A DNA stretch of 64,000 nucleotides from Bradyrhizobium septentrionale (GCF_011516645.4 NZ_CP088285.1:6466501-6530500), one strand, 5' to 3'. Positions 53,332 to 62,729 are shown, counted from the stretch's first letter. A program made the numbers and translations. The notes: a model not told the origin generated them from the sequence alone.

Positions 53332-54726
53332 ATGACGGAACTTCACTATCTCGGGCTGATCGAGGTCGGGCAGCAAATCCAGGCGAAGAAGCTCTCGCCG
53401 GTCGAAGTGACCAAGGCGATGCTCGGGCGGATCGAGCAGCTCGACGGCAAGCTCAAGAGCTACGCCTATGTGATGGCCGATGCGGCGCTTGCGGAAGCGG
53501 CGGCGGCCGAAAAGGACATCGCGTCCGGCAAGGTCAAGGGTCCGCTGCACGGCGTACCGATCGCGATCAAGGACCTGTGCTGGGTCAAGGGCGCTCCAGC
53601 CGCGCACGGCATGACCATCCATCGCGATTTCCGGCCGAGCGAGGACGCCACGGTGGTCGCGCGGCTGAAGGATGCCGGCGCCATCATCCTCGGCAAGCTG
53701 CAGCAGACCGAGGGCGCCTATGCCGATCATCACCCGAAGATCGATCCGCCGAAGAACCCGTGGAATGCCGATCTGTGGTCGGGCGCGTCCTCGAGCGGTT
53801 CCGGCGTCGCCACCGCAGCGGGGCTTTGCTTTGGGTCGCTTGGAACCGACACTGGCGGGTCGATCCGCTTTCCCTCGGCCGCCAACGGCATCACCGGGCT
53901 GAAACCGACCTGGGGCCGCGTCAGCCGCTACGGCGCCTTTGAACTTGCGGCCACGCTGGATCACATCGGCCCGATGGCGCGCAGCGCGGCCGATTGCGGC
54001 GCGATCCTCGCCGTGATTGCTGGCCAGGATCCCAAGGACACCACGTCGGTGCCGCTGGCCGTGCCGGATTATCTCGCTGGTCTCACCGGAGACCTGCGCG
54101 GCGTGACGATCGGCGTCGATCGGCGCTGGACCAGCGAAGGCACCGACGATGCCGCCGGCAAGGTGCTCAGCGAAGGTTTGCGTGTTGCCGCCGATCTCGG
54201 TGCGAAGATCAAGGACATCACGTTCCCCGATCCCAAGGCCGTGATCGAGGATTGGTTCCCGTTGTGCGGCATCGAAGTGGCTGTGGCGCACGAGGAGACC
54301 TATCCCGCGCGCAAGGACGAATACGGCCCCGGGCTTGCGGGCCTGCTCGACCTCGGCCGGGCGCAATCCGGCATGGACTATCAGAAGATCGTGCTGCGGC
54401 GCGAAGCGTTCCGCGGCGCGGTGCGGCTGCTGTTCGAGACGGTCGATCTGATCGCCGTCCCGGCGCAGGCATTTGCCGCGCCGACGCTGGCCAAGATGGC
54501 CGCGCTTGGCGAGGACGCGTCGCTGATTGCCGGGTTGCTTCGCTTCACCTGTCCGTTCGACATGACCGGAAGTCCGACTGTGACGCTTCCCGGCGGTTTC
54601 GCGCCGGGCGGTGGTCCCGTCGCGTTCCAGTTCGTCGGCCGTCACTTCGACGAGGCAAGTCTCGTTCGTGCAGGCGATGCCTTCCAGCGCGTCACCGACT
54701 GGCACAAGAGCCATCCCGCGATCTGA
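53332..54726 (+). CDS. Amidase-signature family hydrolase
   Basis: AS-family amidase (464 aa). Catalytic Lys80 (GVPIAIKDLC), cis-Ser153 in GASSSGSG, nucleophile Ser177 in GTDTGGSIRFPSA; the Ser-Ser spacing of 24 is that of the family. FNxL-like and LKPTWGRVSRYGAF segments are present. Start ATG 53332 preferred. First structural gene of system 3; followed 13 bases later by an FmdA relative. Substrate unknown; an aryl or alkyl amide that the transporter can carry is likely. Confidence 0.93.
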   Translation: MTELHYLGLIEVGQQIQAKKLSPVEVTKAMLGRIEQLDGKLKSYAYVMADAALAEAAAAEKDIASGKVKGPLHGVPIAIKDLCWVKGAPAAHGMTIHRDFRPSEDATVVARLKDAGAIILGKLQQTEGAYADHHPKIDPPKNPWNADLWSGASSSGSGVATAAGLCFGSLGTDTGGSIRFPSAANGITGLKPTWGRVSRYGAFELAATLDHIGPMARSAADCGAILAVIAGQDPKDTTSVPLAVPDYLAGLTGDLRGVTIGVDRRWTSEGTDDAAGKVLSEGLRVAADLGAKIKDITFPDPKAVIEDWFPLCGIEVAVAHEETYPARKDEYGPGLAGLLDLGRAQSGMDYQKIVLRREAFRGAVRLLFETVDLIAVPAQAFAAPTLAKMAALGEDASLIAGLLRFTCPFDMTGSPTVTLPGGFAPGGGPVAFQFVGRHFDEASLVRAGDAFQRVTDWHKSHPAI

Positions 54727-54739
54727 AGGAGCCGTTCGT

Positions 54740-55735
54740 ATGACCGAAGACTGGTTGAAGAGTTCCATCATGGCAAAGCGGGCTGTCGCCAAGGGCGCGA
54801 CCGGCACGACCCATAGTTTGACGATCGAGCAGCAGGGCGGCTTCCACTACGTCTATGGACCCTATGCGAAGCCGACGCTGTCGATCGATCCCGGCGGGGT
54901 GGTGGTCGTCGAGACCGAAGACGCCTTCGGCGGCGTGCTCACCAGCGAGACCGACAGCCCGACGGCGAAACTGAATTTTCCTTACCTGAACCCGCAATGC
55001 GGGCCGATCGCGGTCAAGGGTGCCAGGAAGGGCGATTGCCTTGCCGTTTATATCCGCGACGTCGAGACCCGCGGCGCACAGCCGGCAGGCACCACCTGCA
55101 TCATTCCGGAGTTCGGCGGTCTGGTCGGGACCGCATCGACAGCACTGCTCAATCCGCCGCTGCCCGAGCGGGTGAAAAAGCTGCATGTCGACCGCAACGG
55201 CATACGCTGGAACGACAAGATCACGCTGCCCTACGAGCCCTTCATCGGCACCATCGGGGTGTCGCCCGAAATCGAGGCAATCTCCTCGCTGCAGCCCGAC
55301 TATCACGGCGGCAACATGGATCTGCCCGACGTCGCACCTGGTGCGATCATCTATTTTCCGGTGCATACCGAAGGCGGCATGCTCTATGTCGGCGACTGCC
55401 ACGCCACGCAAGGCGATGGCGAGCTCTCAGGTGTCGCGCTCGAGCAGCGCGCGACCGTCACGCTGCAGGTCGATCTGATCAAGAACTGGAGCTTTGCCTG
55501 GCCGCGGCTCGAGACGCGCGACTTCATCATGACGATCGGCAGCGCACGGCCGCTCGAAGATGCGGCGCGTATCGCCTATCGCGAGTTGGTGCGGTGGATG
55601 AGTGCGGACTACGGCTTCGACGAGATCGACGCCTACATGCTGCTCAGCCAGGCCGGCCGCATGCGGCTCGGCAACATGGTCGACCCCAAATACACGATGG
55701 GGGCGTCGATTCTGAAGAATTACCTCAAGGCGTGA
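54740..55735 (+). CDS. Acetamidase/formamidase family protein
   Basis: FmdA_AmdA-family hydrolase (331 aa), shorter than FmdA at 11046-12275 (409 aa) and closer in layout to acetamidase AmdA: YGPYAKPTLSIDPGGVVVVETEDAFGG, GARKGDCLAVYIRDV, IIYFPVHTEGGMLYVGDCHATQGDGEL, and C-terminal ML(L)SQAGRMRLGNMVDP. ATG 54740 behind AAGGAGC. Hydrolyses a short amide; acetamide- or formamide-like substrates fit the family. Confidence 0.91.
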   Translation: MTEDWLKSSIMAKRAVAKGATGTTHSLTIEQQGGFHYVYGPYAKPTLSIDPGGVVVVETEDAFGGVLTSETDSPTAKLNFPYLNPQCGPIAVKGARKGDCLAVYIRDVETRGAQPAGTTCIIPEFGGLVGTASTALLNPPLPERVKKLHVDRNGIRWNDKITLPYEPFIGTIGVSPEIEAISSLQPDYHGGNMDLPDVAPGAIIYFPVHTEGGMLYVGDCHATQGDGELSGVALEQRATVTLQVDLIKNWSFAWPRLETRDFIMTIGSARPLEDAARIAYRELVRWMSADYGFDEIDAYMLLSQAGRMRLGNMVDPKYTMGASILKNYLKA

Positions 55736-55767
55736 CTTCCAACATCCTTTAACGAGAGGACATCGCG

Positions 55768-57006
55768 ATGATTTCGGGGCGTGTAGTCGGAATAGCTTTG
55801 CTTGGTGCCGTGATGGCGACGGCAGCAATAGGTAGCGCCCGGGCAGCCGAGCCGCCGTTGAAGATCGGCTTGCTGGAGGACGTCTCCGGCGACCTTGCAT
55901 TCATGGGTATGCCCAAGCTGCACGGATCGCAGCTGGCGGTCGAGGAGATCAACAAGAGCGGCGGCATTCTCGGGCGGCAGATCGAGTTGATCCATCTAGA
56001 TCCGCAGGGCGACAATGCCCGCTACCAGGAGTTCGGCCGCCGGCTGCTCAATCGCGACAAGGTCGACGTGTTGATCGGCGGCATCACCTCGGCCTCGCGC
56101 GAGGCATTGCGTCCGATCGTCGATCGCACCACGACGCCGTACTTCTACACCAACCAGTATGAAGGCGGCGTTTGCGACGCCAGCATGATCAGCATGGGCG
56201 CGGTGCCGGAGCAGCAGTTCTCGACCCTGATCCCCTGGATGGTCCAGAAGTTCGGCAAGAAGGTCTACGTCATCGCCGCGGACTACAATTTCGGCCAGAT
56301 TTCCGCGGAGTGGAACCGTAAGATCATGAAGGATCTCGGCGGCGAGGTCGTGGGCGAGGAATTCATCCCGCTCGGCGTGTCGCAGTTCGCGCAGACGATC
56401 CAGAACATCCAGAAGGCAAAGCCGGACTGGCTGCTGACCATCAATGTCGGCGCCGCGCAGGATTCGTTCTTCGAGCAGGCGGCTGCCGCCAACCTCAATC
56501 TGCCGATGGGGTCTTCGATCAAGGTCATGCTCGGCTTCGAGCACAAGCGGTTCAAGCCGCCGGCGCTCAACAACATGCATGCGACCGCCAACTGGTTCGA
56601 GGAGATCGACACCCCCGAAGCCAACGACTTCAAGAAGCGCTGGCACGCCAAGTTCCCCGACGAGCTCTACATCAACGACATGGGCTACAACGCCTACAAT
56701 GCGCTCTACATGTACAAGACGCTGGTCGAGAAGGCGAAGTCGACCAAGCTCGAGGACATGCGCAAGGTGATCGCGTCAGGCGATGCCTGCATCGACGCTC
56801 CCGAGGGCAAGGTCTGCATCGATCCGAAGAGCCAGCATACCTCGCACCGCATGCGCCTGATCTCGGTCGGGCCCAAACATGAGGTAACCGTCGAGAAGGA
56901 CTACGGGACGATCCAGCCGTACTGGTTGGGCGAGATCGGCTGCGATCTCACCAAGAAGAACGACAAGGACCAGTACACGCCGAGTCATCTTCCCAACAAA
57001 TCGTGA
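55768..57006 (+). CDS. Amide ABC transporter substrate-binding protein (system 3)
   Basis: UrtA/AmiC-family SBP (412 aa) with a Sec-type signal peptide (GRVVGIALLGAVMATAAIG, cleavage near ARAAEP). Motifs: KIGLLEDVSGDLAFMGMPKLHGSQLA, TSASREALRPIVDRTTTPYFYTNQYEGG. The family SRKAVLP/YWYP signature is altered here (SREALRP, YFYTNQYEGG), so this ligand pocket probably differs from systems 1 and 2. RBS GAGAGGA. Confidence 0.9.
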   Translation: MISGRVVGIALLGAVMATAAIGSARAAEPPLKIGLLEDVSGDLAFMGMPKLHGSQLAVEEINKSGGILGRQIELIHLDPQGDNARYQEFGRRLLNRDKVDVLIGGITSASREALRPIVDRTTTPYFYTNQYEGGVCDASMISMGAVPEQQFSTLIPWMVQKFGKKVYVIAADYNFGQISAEWNRKIMKDLGGEVVGEEFIPLGVSQFAQTIQNIQKAKPDWLLTINVGAAQDSFFEQAAAANLNLPMGSSIKVMLGFEHKRFKPPALNNMHATANWFEEIDTPEANDFKKRWHAKFPDELYINDMGYNAYNALYMYKTLVEKAKSTKLEDMRKVIASGDACIDAPEGKVCIDPKSQHTSHRMRLISVGPKHEVTVEKDYGTIQPYWLGEIGCDLTKKNDKDQYTPSHLPNKS

Positions 57007-57060
57007 CGCGCGCGGGCACGATTCTTGCTCGTGTTGTGCATTACGATTTTGAACCGAGCC

Positions 57061-57082
57061 GGCGCCGCAATGATGCGGCGCC
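57061..57082 (+). other. Intercistronic RNA hairpin after the binding-protein gene (system 3)
   Basis: GGCGCCGCA (57061-57069), loop ATGA, TGCGGCGCC (57074-57082): perfect 9-bp stem, no T-tract. Same gene position as the hairpins at 7332 and 40918, but no sequence similarity to them. Confidence 0.6.
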
Positions 57083-57100
57083 GTGATCACGGAGACCGGA

Positions 57101-57967
57101 ATGTCGGCTGAACTCTTCTCGTTATTCTATCAGTTCGCCGACGTCTTCGCGTTCCTGATCCTGTCGGCTGCAGGCCTTGCCATCGTGTTCGGCATGATGG
57201 GCGTCATCAACATGGCGCATGGCGAGTTCATCATGTGCGGCGCCTATGTGACCGTGGGGCTCGTGAACCTCGGCGTGCCGCTTCCGATCGCCCAGATTCT
57301 GGCCGCACTGACCGCGGGGATCATCGGCATGATTGTCGAGTTCCTGATCGTCCGCCGCTTCTACAAGCGTCCGCTCGATTCACTGCTCGCAACCTGGGGC
57401 CTCAGCCTGATCGTGACGCAGTCGATGCTGTTGATCGTCGGTTCCGCGGTGCGCGGCATCGGAACGCCCGAAGGAAGTTTTGCGATCGGGGGCTACACGT
57501 TCTCGACTTACCGACTTGTGCTGTTCGGCTGTGCGGTGGCGGTGCTGGCCGGCCTCTACATCATCTTCATGAAGACGCGCTTCGGGGTGATCGCGCGCGC
57601 AACGATGCAGAACGCGGCCATGGCGAAGGCGCTTGGCGCGCGCACGGGGCGCATCTATTCCATCAGCTTCGGGATCGGCACGGCGCTCGCGGGGCTGTGC
57701 GGCGCGCTGTACGCGCCGACCATGACGCTGATCCCGACCATGGGCGCGACCTTCGTGGTCGAGAGCTTCGTCACCGTGGTGATCGGCGGCGCCAATGTCC
57801 TGCTCGGAACCGCGCCGGCGGCGGTGTTCCTGGCGATGATCAGGATGGCGCTGAATGCGAGTTATGGCCAGATCATCGGGCAGATCGGCATGCTGTTTGC
57901 CGTCATCCTGATCATACGTGTGTTGCCTGAGGGACTATCCAGCGTGCTGGTTCGCCGTGGCCGCTAG
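57101..57967 (+). CDS. Amide ABC transporter permease, UrtB-like (system 3)
   Basis: LivH/UrtB-type permease (288 aa): FGMMGVINMAHGEFIMCGAY, FYKRPLDSLLATWGLSLIVTQSML, VLPEGLSSVLVRRGR. ATG 57101 is preferred (CGGAG seven bases upstream); an in-frame GTG at 57083 abuts the hairpin. Closer in its RPLDSLLATWGLSLI segment to system 1 than to system 2. Confidence 0.92.
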   Translation: MSAELFSLFYQFADVFAFLILSAAGLAIVFGMMGVINMAHGEFIMCGAYVTVGLVNLGVPLPIAQILAALTAGIIGMIVEFLIVRRFYKRPLDSLLATWGLSLIVTQSMLLIVGSAVRGIGTPEGSFAIGGYTFSTYRLVLFGCAVAVLAGLYIIFMKTRFGVIARATMQNAAMAKALGARTGRIYSISFGIGTALAGLCGALYAPTMTLIPTMGATFVVESFVTVVIGGANVLLGTAPAAVFLAMIRMALNASYGQIIGQIGMLFAVILIIRVLPEGLSSVLVRRGR

Positions 57968-57980
57968 ACGGGAATTTTGG

Positions 57981-59054
57981 ATGTTCAAGCTGCTCGATGG
58001 TCCGCAGACGCTCGGACGAGGCAAGATCTTCTGGTCCTGTTTCCTTGCCGTGCTGGTGGGCGCGCTGATCTATCCGTTGTTTGCCGACTCCTATGATGTC
58101 GGTAACTTCGCCTACTTCCTGATCTGGATCTTCATGGCGCTCGGCCTCTGCCTGATGTGGGGGTACGGCGGCATGCTGTCGTTCGGCCAGACCTTCTTCT
58201 TCGGCATCGCCGGCTACGGCTACGGCGTGCTTGCCATCAACATGGGCGGGGGAACGGCGACGATCGCCGCGCTCGTTCTCTCCGTCCTCATCGCGATGAT
58301 CGCGGCCGGGATCCTCGGCTACTTCATGATCTGGGGCGGCATCAGCGGGATTTTCTTCGGCATCGTGACGCTGTCGGCGACCTTGGTGCTTGCCTTCTTC
58401 CTCGGGCAGACGGCCGGACCGGAATGGCATATCGGTCCGGCCCGGCTGAACGGCTTCAACGGCATGAAGGGGATGGACCCGCTCACCGTCCGCGATTTCA
58501 CCATCGAAGGATCGGCGCTCTATTACGTCATGATCGCATTGATCGTGATCGTCTACATCGCGCTGCGCATGCTGGTGAACTCGAGCATCGGCAACGTGAT
58601 CGTGGCGACGCGGGAAAATCCGCAGCGCGCGGAAATGCTCGGCTACGACGTCCGCAAGTATCAGCTGCTGACATTCGTGATCGGCAGCGGCCTGGCAGGG
58701 CTGAGCGGCGCGCTGTACACGTCCTGGGGGCAGTTCATTACGCCTTCCAGCATCGGCCTGCCAGCGGCGGCGATGCCGATCGTATGGGTCGCGTTCTCCG
58801 GACGCAACGATCTGACCGCGACCCTGGTTGGATCGTTCCTGCTGCTGTTCGGCTTCCAGACCATCACGGTCTATAGCCAGCAGGCGGCGCTGGTGTTGAT
58901 GGGCGTGCTTCTGCTCGCCACCGTGATGTTGGCGCCGCAGGGATTTGTGCTCGGTATCGGCAAGCTCGTCGTCGATTGGTGGTCCCGCCGCCGGCGGCGC
59001 GACGAAGGCCCCGCGCTGGCGGACGCCGGCCGTCTGCAATCGGATGAGACCTGA
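57981..59054 (+). CDS. Amide ABC transporter permease, UrtC-like (system 3)
   Basis: LivM/UrtC-type permease (357 aa): LCLMWGYGGMLSFGQTFFFGIAGYGYG, GGISGIFFGIVTLSATLVLAFFL, LNGFNGMKGM, APQGFVLGIGKLV. Start ATG 57981, 13 bases after the UrtB-like gene. Eight to nine hydrophobic segments. The ATPase gene begins three bases after its stop. Confidence 0.91.
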   Translation: MFKLLDGPQTLGRGKIFWSCFLAVLVGALIYPLFADSYDVGNFAYFLIWIFMALGLCLMWGYGGMLSFGQTFFFGIAGYGYGVLAINMGGGTATIAALVLSVLIAMIAAGILGYFMIWGGISGIFFGIVTLSATLVLAFFLGQTAGPEWHIGPARLNGFNGMKGMDPLTVRDFTIEGSALYYVMIALIVIVYIALRMLVNSSIGNVIVATRENPQRAEMLGYDVRKYQLLTFVIGSGLAGLSGALYTSWGQFITPSSIGLPAAAMPIVWVAFSGRNDLTATLVGSFLLLFGFQTITVYSQQAALVLMGVLLLATVMLAPQGFVLGIGKLVVDWWSRRRRRDEGPALADAGRLQSDET

Positions 59055-59057
59055 ATC

Positions 59058-59777
59058 ATGGCACTGGTCGATGTGAAAGGCGTATCCAAGCGGTTCGGTG
59101 GATTGACCGCCGTCTCCGACGTCGACCTGACGGTCAATGTCGGTGAGGTCCATTGCCTGATCGGGCCCAACGGGGCGGGGAAGAGCACGCTGTTCAAGCT
59201 GATCGTCGGCCTCTACCCGCCGACCGCGGGCAGCATCTTCTTCGACTCCATCGATATCACCAATGAGCGTCCCTACGCGCGGGTGCAACGCGGCATGAGC
59301 ATCAAGATGCAGGCGCCGAGCGTGTTCAAGGAACTGCCGGTGCGGCAGAACATCCAGATCGCGCTCCAGGAACGGCTTTCGGGCGCCGAACGCAGCGTCG
59401 AGGAGGAGCGGCTGTTGTCGCTGCTCAATCTGGCCGACGACAGCGGCAAGCTCGCGGGGGCGCTGTCGCATGGCCAGCAGCAATGGCTCGAGATCGGCAT
59501 GGCGCTGGCGTTGCAGCCGCAACTCCTGCTGCTGGACGAGCCGACCGCCGGCATGTCGCCGGAGGAAACCTACAAGACCGGCGAACTGATCAAGTCGTTC
59601 AATGCCGAGGGCATGACGGTGCTGGTCGTCGAGCACGACATGGCGTTCGTGCGTCAGGTCGCGCAACGTGTCACTGTTCTGCATCTTGGCAAGATCGTTG
59701 CGCGCGGCAGTCTGGAAGCCATTCTTGAAGACGAGAAAGTCGCGGAAATCTATCTGGGTAAGACCCATGCCCACTGA
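59058..59777 (+). CDS. Amide ABC transporter ATPase, UrtD-like (system 3)
   Basis: ABC ATPase (239 aa): Walker A GPNGAGKS (36-43), signature LSHGQ (in GALSHGQQQWLEIGMALAL), Walker B LLLLDEPTAGMSPEET, H-loop EHDMAFVRQV. Overlaps the UrtE-like gene by 11 bases. Confidence 0.92.
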   Translation: MALVDVKGVSKRFGGLTAVSDVDLTVNVGEVHCLIGPNGAGKSTLFKLIVGLYPPTAGSIFFDSIDITNERPYARVQRGMSIKMQAPSVFKELPVRQNIQIALQERLSGAERSVEEERLLSLLNLADDSGKLAGALSHGQQQWLEIGMALALQPQLLLLDEPTAGMSPEETYKTGELIKSFNAEGMTVLVVEHDMAFVRQVAQRVTVLHLGKIVARGSLEAILEDEKVAEIYLGKTHAH

Positions 59778-60477
59778 TCGCATTCTGGACGTGTCGGGAC
59801 TCTGGGCCGGCTACGGCGCGACGCCGATCCTGCAGGGCGTCAGCATGTCGGTCTCGCGCGGCGAGATCGTCGGCGTGATCGGCCGCAACGGCGTCGGCAA
59901 GTCGACCCTGATGCGATGCCTGATCGGCCTGCTGCAGAGCTGGCGCGGCACCATCACCTTCATGGAGCAGGACGTGACGCAGCTCGAGGCCGACGCGCGG
60001 GCGCGCGCCGGCTTCGGCTACATCCCGCAGGGCCGCGACGTGTTCCCGCAGATGAGCGTCGAGGAGAATTTGCAGGTCGGCGAGCTGATCGGCGGACCCG
60101 ACGGCAAGAAGCTGCCGGAGCTGGTCTATACGTATTTTCCGCGCCTCAAGGAGCGCCGGCGGCAGATCGCCGGCACCATGTCGGGCGGCGAACAGCAGCA
60201 GCTTGCGATCGGCCGGGCGCTGATCGGCAACCCGTCGCTGATGATCCTCGACGAGCCGTCCGAGGGCATCCAGCCGTCGATCGTGCAACACATTTGCGAG
60301 GCGCTGCAATCGTTCCGCACCGAGCTTGGGACGACGATCATCTTCGTCGAGCAGAATCTCGACACCATCCTGGCGATCGCCCAGCGCTGCTACATCATGG
60401 AAAAGGGCAAGATCACGCGATCGCTGGCCGGCGAGGAGGTCAATGCGGACAATGTCCGCGCGCAGCTGTTGCTTTGA
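59767..60477 (+). CDS. Amide ABC transporter ATPase, UrtE-like (system 3)
   Basis: ABC ATPase (236 aa): Walker A GRNGVGKS (39-46), YIPQGRDVFPQMSVEENL, signature MSGGEQQQLAIGRAL, Walker B LMILDEPSEGIQPSIVQHI. ATG 59767 lies inside the end of the UrtD-like gene. Completes the third importer. Confidence 0.92.
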   Translation: MPTDRILDVSGLWAGYGATPILQGVSMSVSRGEIVGVIGRNGVGKSTLMRCLIGLLQSWRGTITFMEQDVTQLEADARARAGFGYIPQGRDVFPQMSVEENLQVGELIGGPDGKKLPELVYTYFPRLKERRRQIAGTMSGGEQQQLAIGRALIGNPSLMILDEPSEGIQPSIVQHICEALQSFRTELGTTIIFVEQNLDTILAIAQRCYIMEKGKITRSLAGEEVNADNVRAQLLL

Positions 60478-60540
60478 TCGGTTACGCCGCGTGGTGAGGT
60501 ACAGCGTGTTTAACAATCGATAATAATGGAGGGAATGGAC

Positions 60541-61302
60541 ATGGATCTCGGACTCAAGGGAGCAAAGGTTCTCGTCACCGGCAGCACCAAGGGCATCGGC
60601 AGGGCGATCGCCGACACGTTTGCGGCTGAAGGCGCCAATGTCGGGATTTGTGCGCGTAACCAGGGTGACGTCGACGCCGCGGTCACCGCGATCAAAGCCA
60701 AGGGCGTTGCCGCGTTCGGCAGTGCCGTCGACGTCTCGAACGGGCCGGCGTTGAAGGCCTGGGTCGCCGACATGGCGTCCAGGCTCGGCGGCATCGATGT
60801 CGTGGTCGCCAATGTCAGTGCGCTCTCGATCGGGCAGGACGAGGAGAGCTGGGAGAAGGAATTCTCCACCGACATGATGGGGACGGTGCGGCTCGTCAAC
60901 GCGGCGATGCCGCATCTTGAGAAGAGCGGCGCCGCCGCGATCGTCACCATCGCCAGCGTGTCGGGGCGCGAGGTCGATTGTGCCAGCGGTCCTTACGGGA
61001 CGTTCAAGGCCGCGATCATCCACTACACACAGGGCCTCGCCTACCAGCTCGCCGCGAAGGGCATCCGGGCCAATTCCGTGTCGCCGGGCAACACCTATTT
61101 CGAGGGCGGCGTCTGGAACATGATCAAGGACGGCAATCCCGAACTGTACAAGACCGCGCTGGCGCTGAACCCGACCGGCCGCATGGGCACGCCGCAGGAG
61201 ATGGCGAACGCCGCCGTCTTCCTCGCAAGCAAGGCGGCGAGCTTCATCACCGGGACCAACCTCGTCGTGGATGGTGCCTTGACGCGCGGTGTTCAGTTCT
61301 AG
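60541..61302 (+). CDS. Short-chain dehydrogenase/reductase
   Basis: Classical SDR (253 aa). NAD(P)-binding TGSTKGIG near residue 13, Ser in IASVSGREV, catalytic YGTFK (Tyr-x3-Lys), C-terminal NLVVDGALTRGVQF. ATG 60541 is preferred: GGAGGG (60528-60533) lies seven bases upstream, too close to ATG 60535. It sits between the transporter and an amidase, so the natural substrate may be a hydroxy- or keto-amide or acid. Reaction not deducible. Confidence 0.9.
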   Translation: MDLGLKGAKVLVTGSTKGIGRAIADTFAAEGANVGICARNQGDVDAAVTAIKAKGVAAFGSAVDVSNGPALKAWVADMASRLGGIDVVVANVSALSIGQDEESWEKEFSTDMMGTVRLVNAAMPHLEKSGAAAIVTIASVSGREVDCASGPYGTFKAAIIHYTQGLAYQLAAKGIRANSVSPGNTYFEGGVWNMIKDGNPELYKTALALNPTGRMGTPQEMANAAVFLASKAASFITGTNLVVDGALTRGVQF

Positions 61303-61318
61303 CCGGGGCCACAACGAC

Positions 61319-62722
61319 ATGTCAGCGGATCCATTGCACTACAAATCCATCACCGAGATCTCCGAGCTGTTCCGCCGCAAGGACGCGAAGCCCTCGGAGG
61401 TCACGGAGGCGATCCTGGGCCGGATCGCGAAGCTGGATGGCCAGTTTCATGGTTACGCACTCGTGCTTGCGGAGCGGGCGATGGCCCAGGCCAGGCAGTA
61501 TGATGCGGAGATCGCCAAGGGCATCTGGCGCGGCCCGCTGCATGGCGTTCCGATCGGGCTGAAGGACCTCTGCTACACGACGTTCGCGCCAACGGCGGGC
61601 GGCACGACGATCCACGCCAGGTTCGTGCCGTCCTTCAATGCCACGATCGTAGACCGGCTCGAGCTCGCCGGTGCGGTGACGCTCGGCAAGCTCAAGATGA
61701 CGGAGGGGGCCTATACCAGCCACCATCCGGCCGACCAGGCCCCGCTCAATCCATGGAATGTGAACTATTGGGTCGGCTCTTCGTCGACCGGATCCGGTGT
61801 CGCGACGTCGGCGGGGCTCTGCTATGGCTCGATCGGCAGCGATACCGGCGGCTCGATCCGGTTTCCGTCGGCGACCTGCGGCCTGACCGGGATCAAGCCG
61901 ACCTGGGGCCGCGTCAGCCGGCACGGCATCTTCCCATTGGCGGATTCGCTCGATCACGTCGGACCGATGTGCCGCAGCGCTGCGGATGCCGGGGCGATGC
62001 TCGGCGTCATCGCGGGCGCTGACATCAACGACCCGACTGCGTTGCGGGCTCCGGTGCCGAACTATCTGGCCGGCGCAGGCGACGGCATCCGGGGTTTGCG
62101 GATCGGCGTTGACCGCAGGTACACCCAGGAGGGCATCGATCGGCAGGTCGTGGTCGCCTTGCTGGAAGCCGAGCGCACGCTCGCCGCTCTCGGCGCCGAC
62201 ATCCGTGAGGTGCATTTCCCGCCTTATCAGAGGCTCGTCAGCCAGTGGATTCCGATGTGCTCGGTGGAGACGGCTGAGGCGCATCTGGACACCTACCCGT
62301 CGCGCAAGTCCGAATACGGACCGGATCTTGCGCAAGTGATCGAGCAGGGCAGGTCGGTGAGTGGCGTCGATATTGCCGCGATCCATCACGAACGGCTCAA
62401 GTTCAGCGGCAGCCTGGCTGCGATGTTCGAGGATATCGATCTGTTGCTGATCCCGACCATGCCGGTGCCGATCCCGACGCTGACCAAGATGAGCGAATAC
62501 GGCGCCGACCCGACTGTGCTGCTGAGCATCCTGCGCTTCACGGCGGTGTTCGATTTCTCGGGCAGCCCGACCATCACGCTGCCGATGGGCATGGCGTCGG
62601 ACAAGATGCCGCTCAGCATGCAGCTGGTCGGTCCGCATCTCTCCGAAGATTTGCTGGTCCGCGCCGGTTGCGCGTTCCAGTCGGTGACGGACTGGCATAC
62701 CCGGCGACCGCCCGTCGAATGA
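61319..62722 (+). CDS. Amidase-signature family hydrolase
   Basis: Second AS-family amidase of system 3 (467 aa), clearly paralogous to the one at 53332. Catalytic Lys82 (GVPIGLKDLC), cis-Ser155 (VGSSSTGSG), nucleophile Ser179 (GSDTGGSIRFPSA). Shared features: TEGAYxxHHP, NPWN, LKPTWGRVSR-like IKPTWGRVSRHGIF. ATG 61319 preferred; the SDR gene ends 16 bases before. Two similar amidases flanking one transporter suggests different acyl or amine preferences. Confidence 0.93.
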   Translation: MSADPLHYKSITEISELFRRKDAKPSEVTEAILGRIAKLDGQFHGYALVLAERAMAQARQYDAEIAKGIWRGPLHGVPIGLKDLCYTTFAPTAGGTTIHARFVPSFNATIVDRLELAGAVTLGKLKMTEGAYTSHHPADQAPLNPWNVNYWVGSSSTGSGVATSAGLCYGSIGSDTGGSIRFPSATCGLTGIKPTWGRVSRHGIFPLADSLDHVGPMCRSAADAGAMLGVIAGADINDPTALRAPVPNYLAGAGDGIRGLRIGVDRRYTQEGIDRQVVVALLEAERTLAALGADIREVHFPPYQRLVSQWIPMCSVETAEAHLDTYPSRKSEYGPDLAQVIEQGRSVSGVDIAAIHHERLKFSGSLAAMFEDIDLLLIPTMPVPIPTLTKMSEYGADPTVLLSILRFTAVFDFSGSPTITLPMGMASDKMPLSMQLVGPHLSEDLLVRAGCAFQSVTDWHTRRPPVE

Positions 62723-62729
62723 GGCCTCG

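Noticed and set aside
57912..59783. Very long open frame on the minus strand (over 600 codons) opposite the system 3 transporter genes
   Set aside because: Composition is rich in Asp, His, Arg and Gln as expected from reading GC-rich genes backwards, it has no recognisable domain, and both genes on the other strand are clear transporter subunits.
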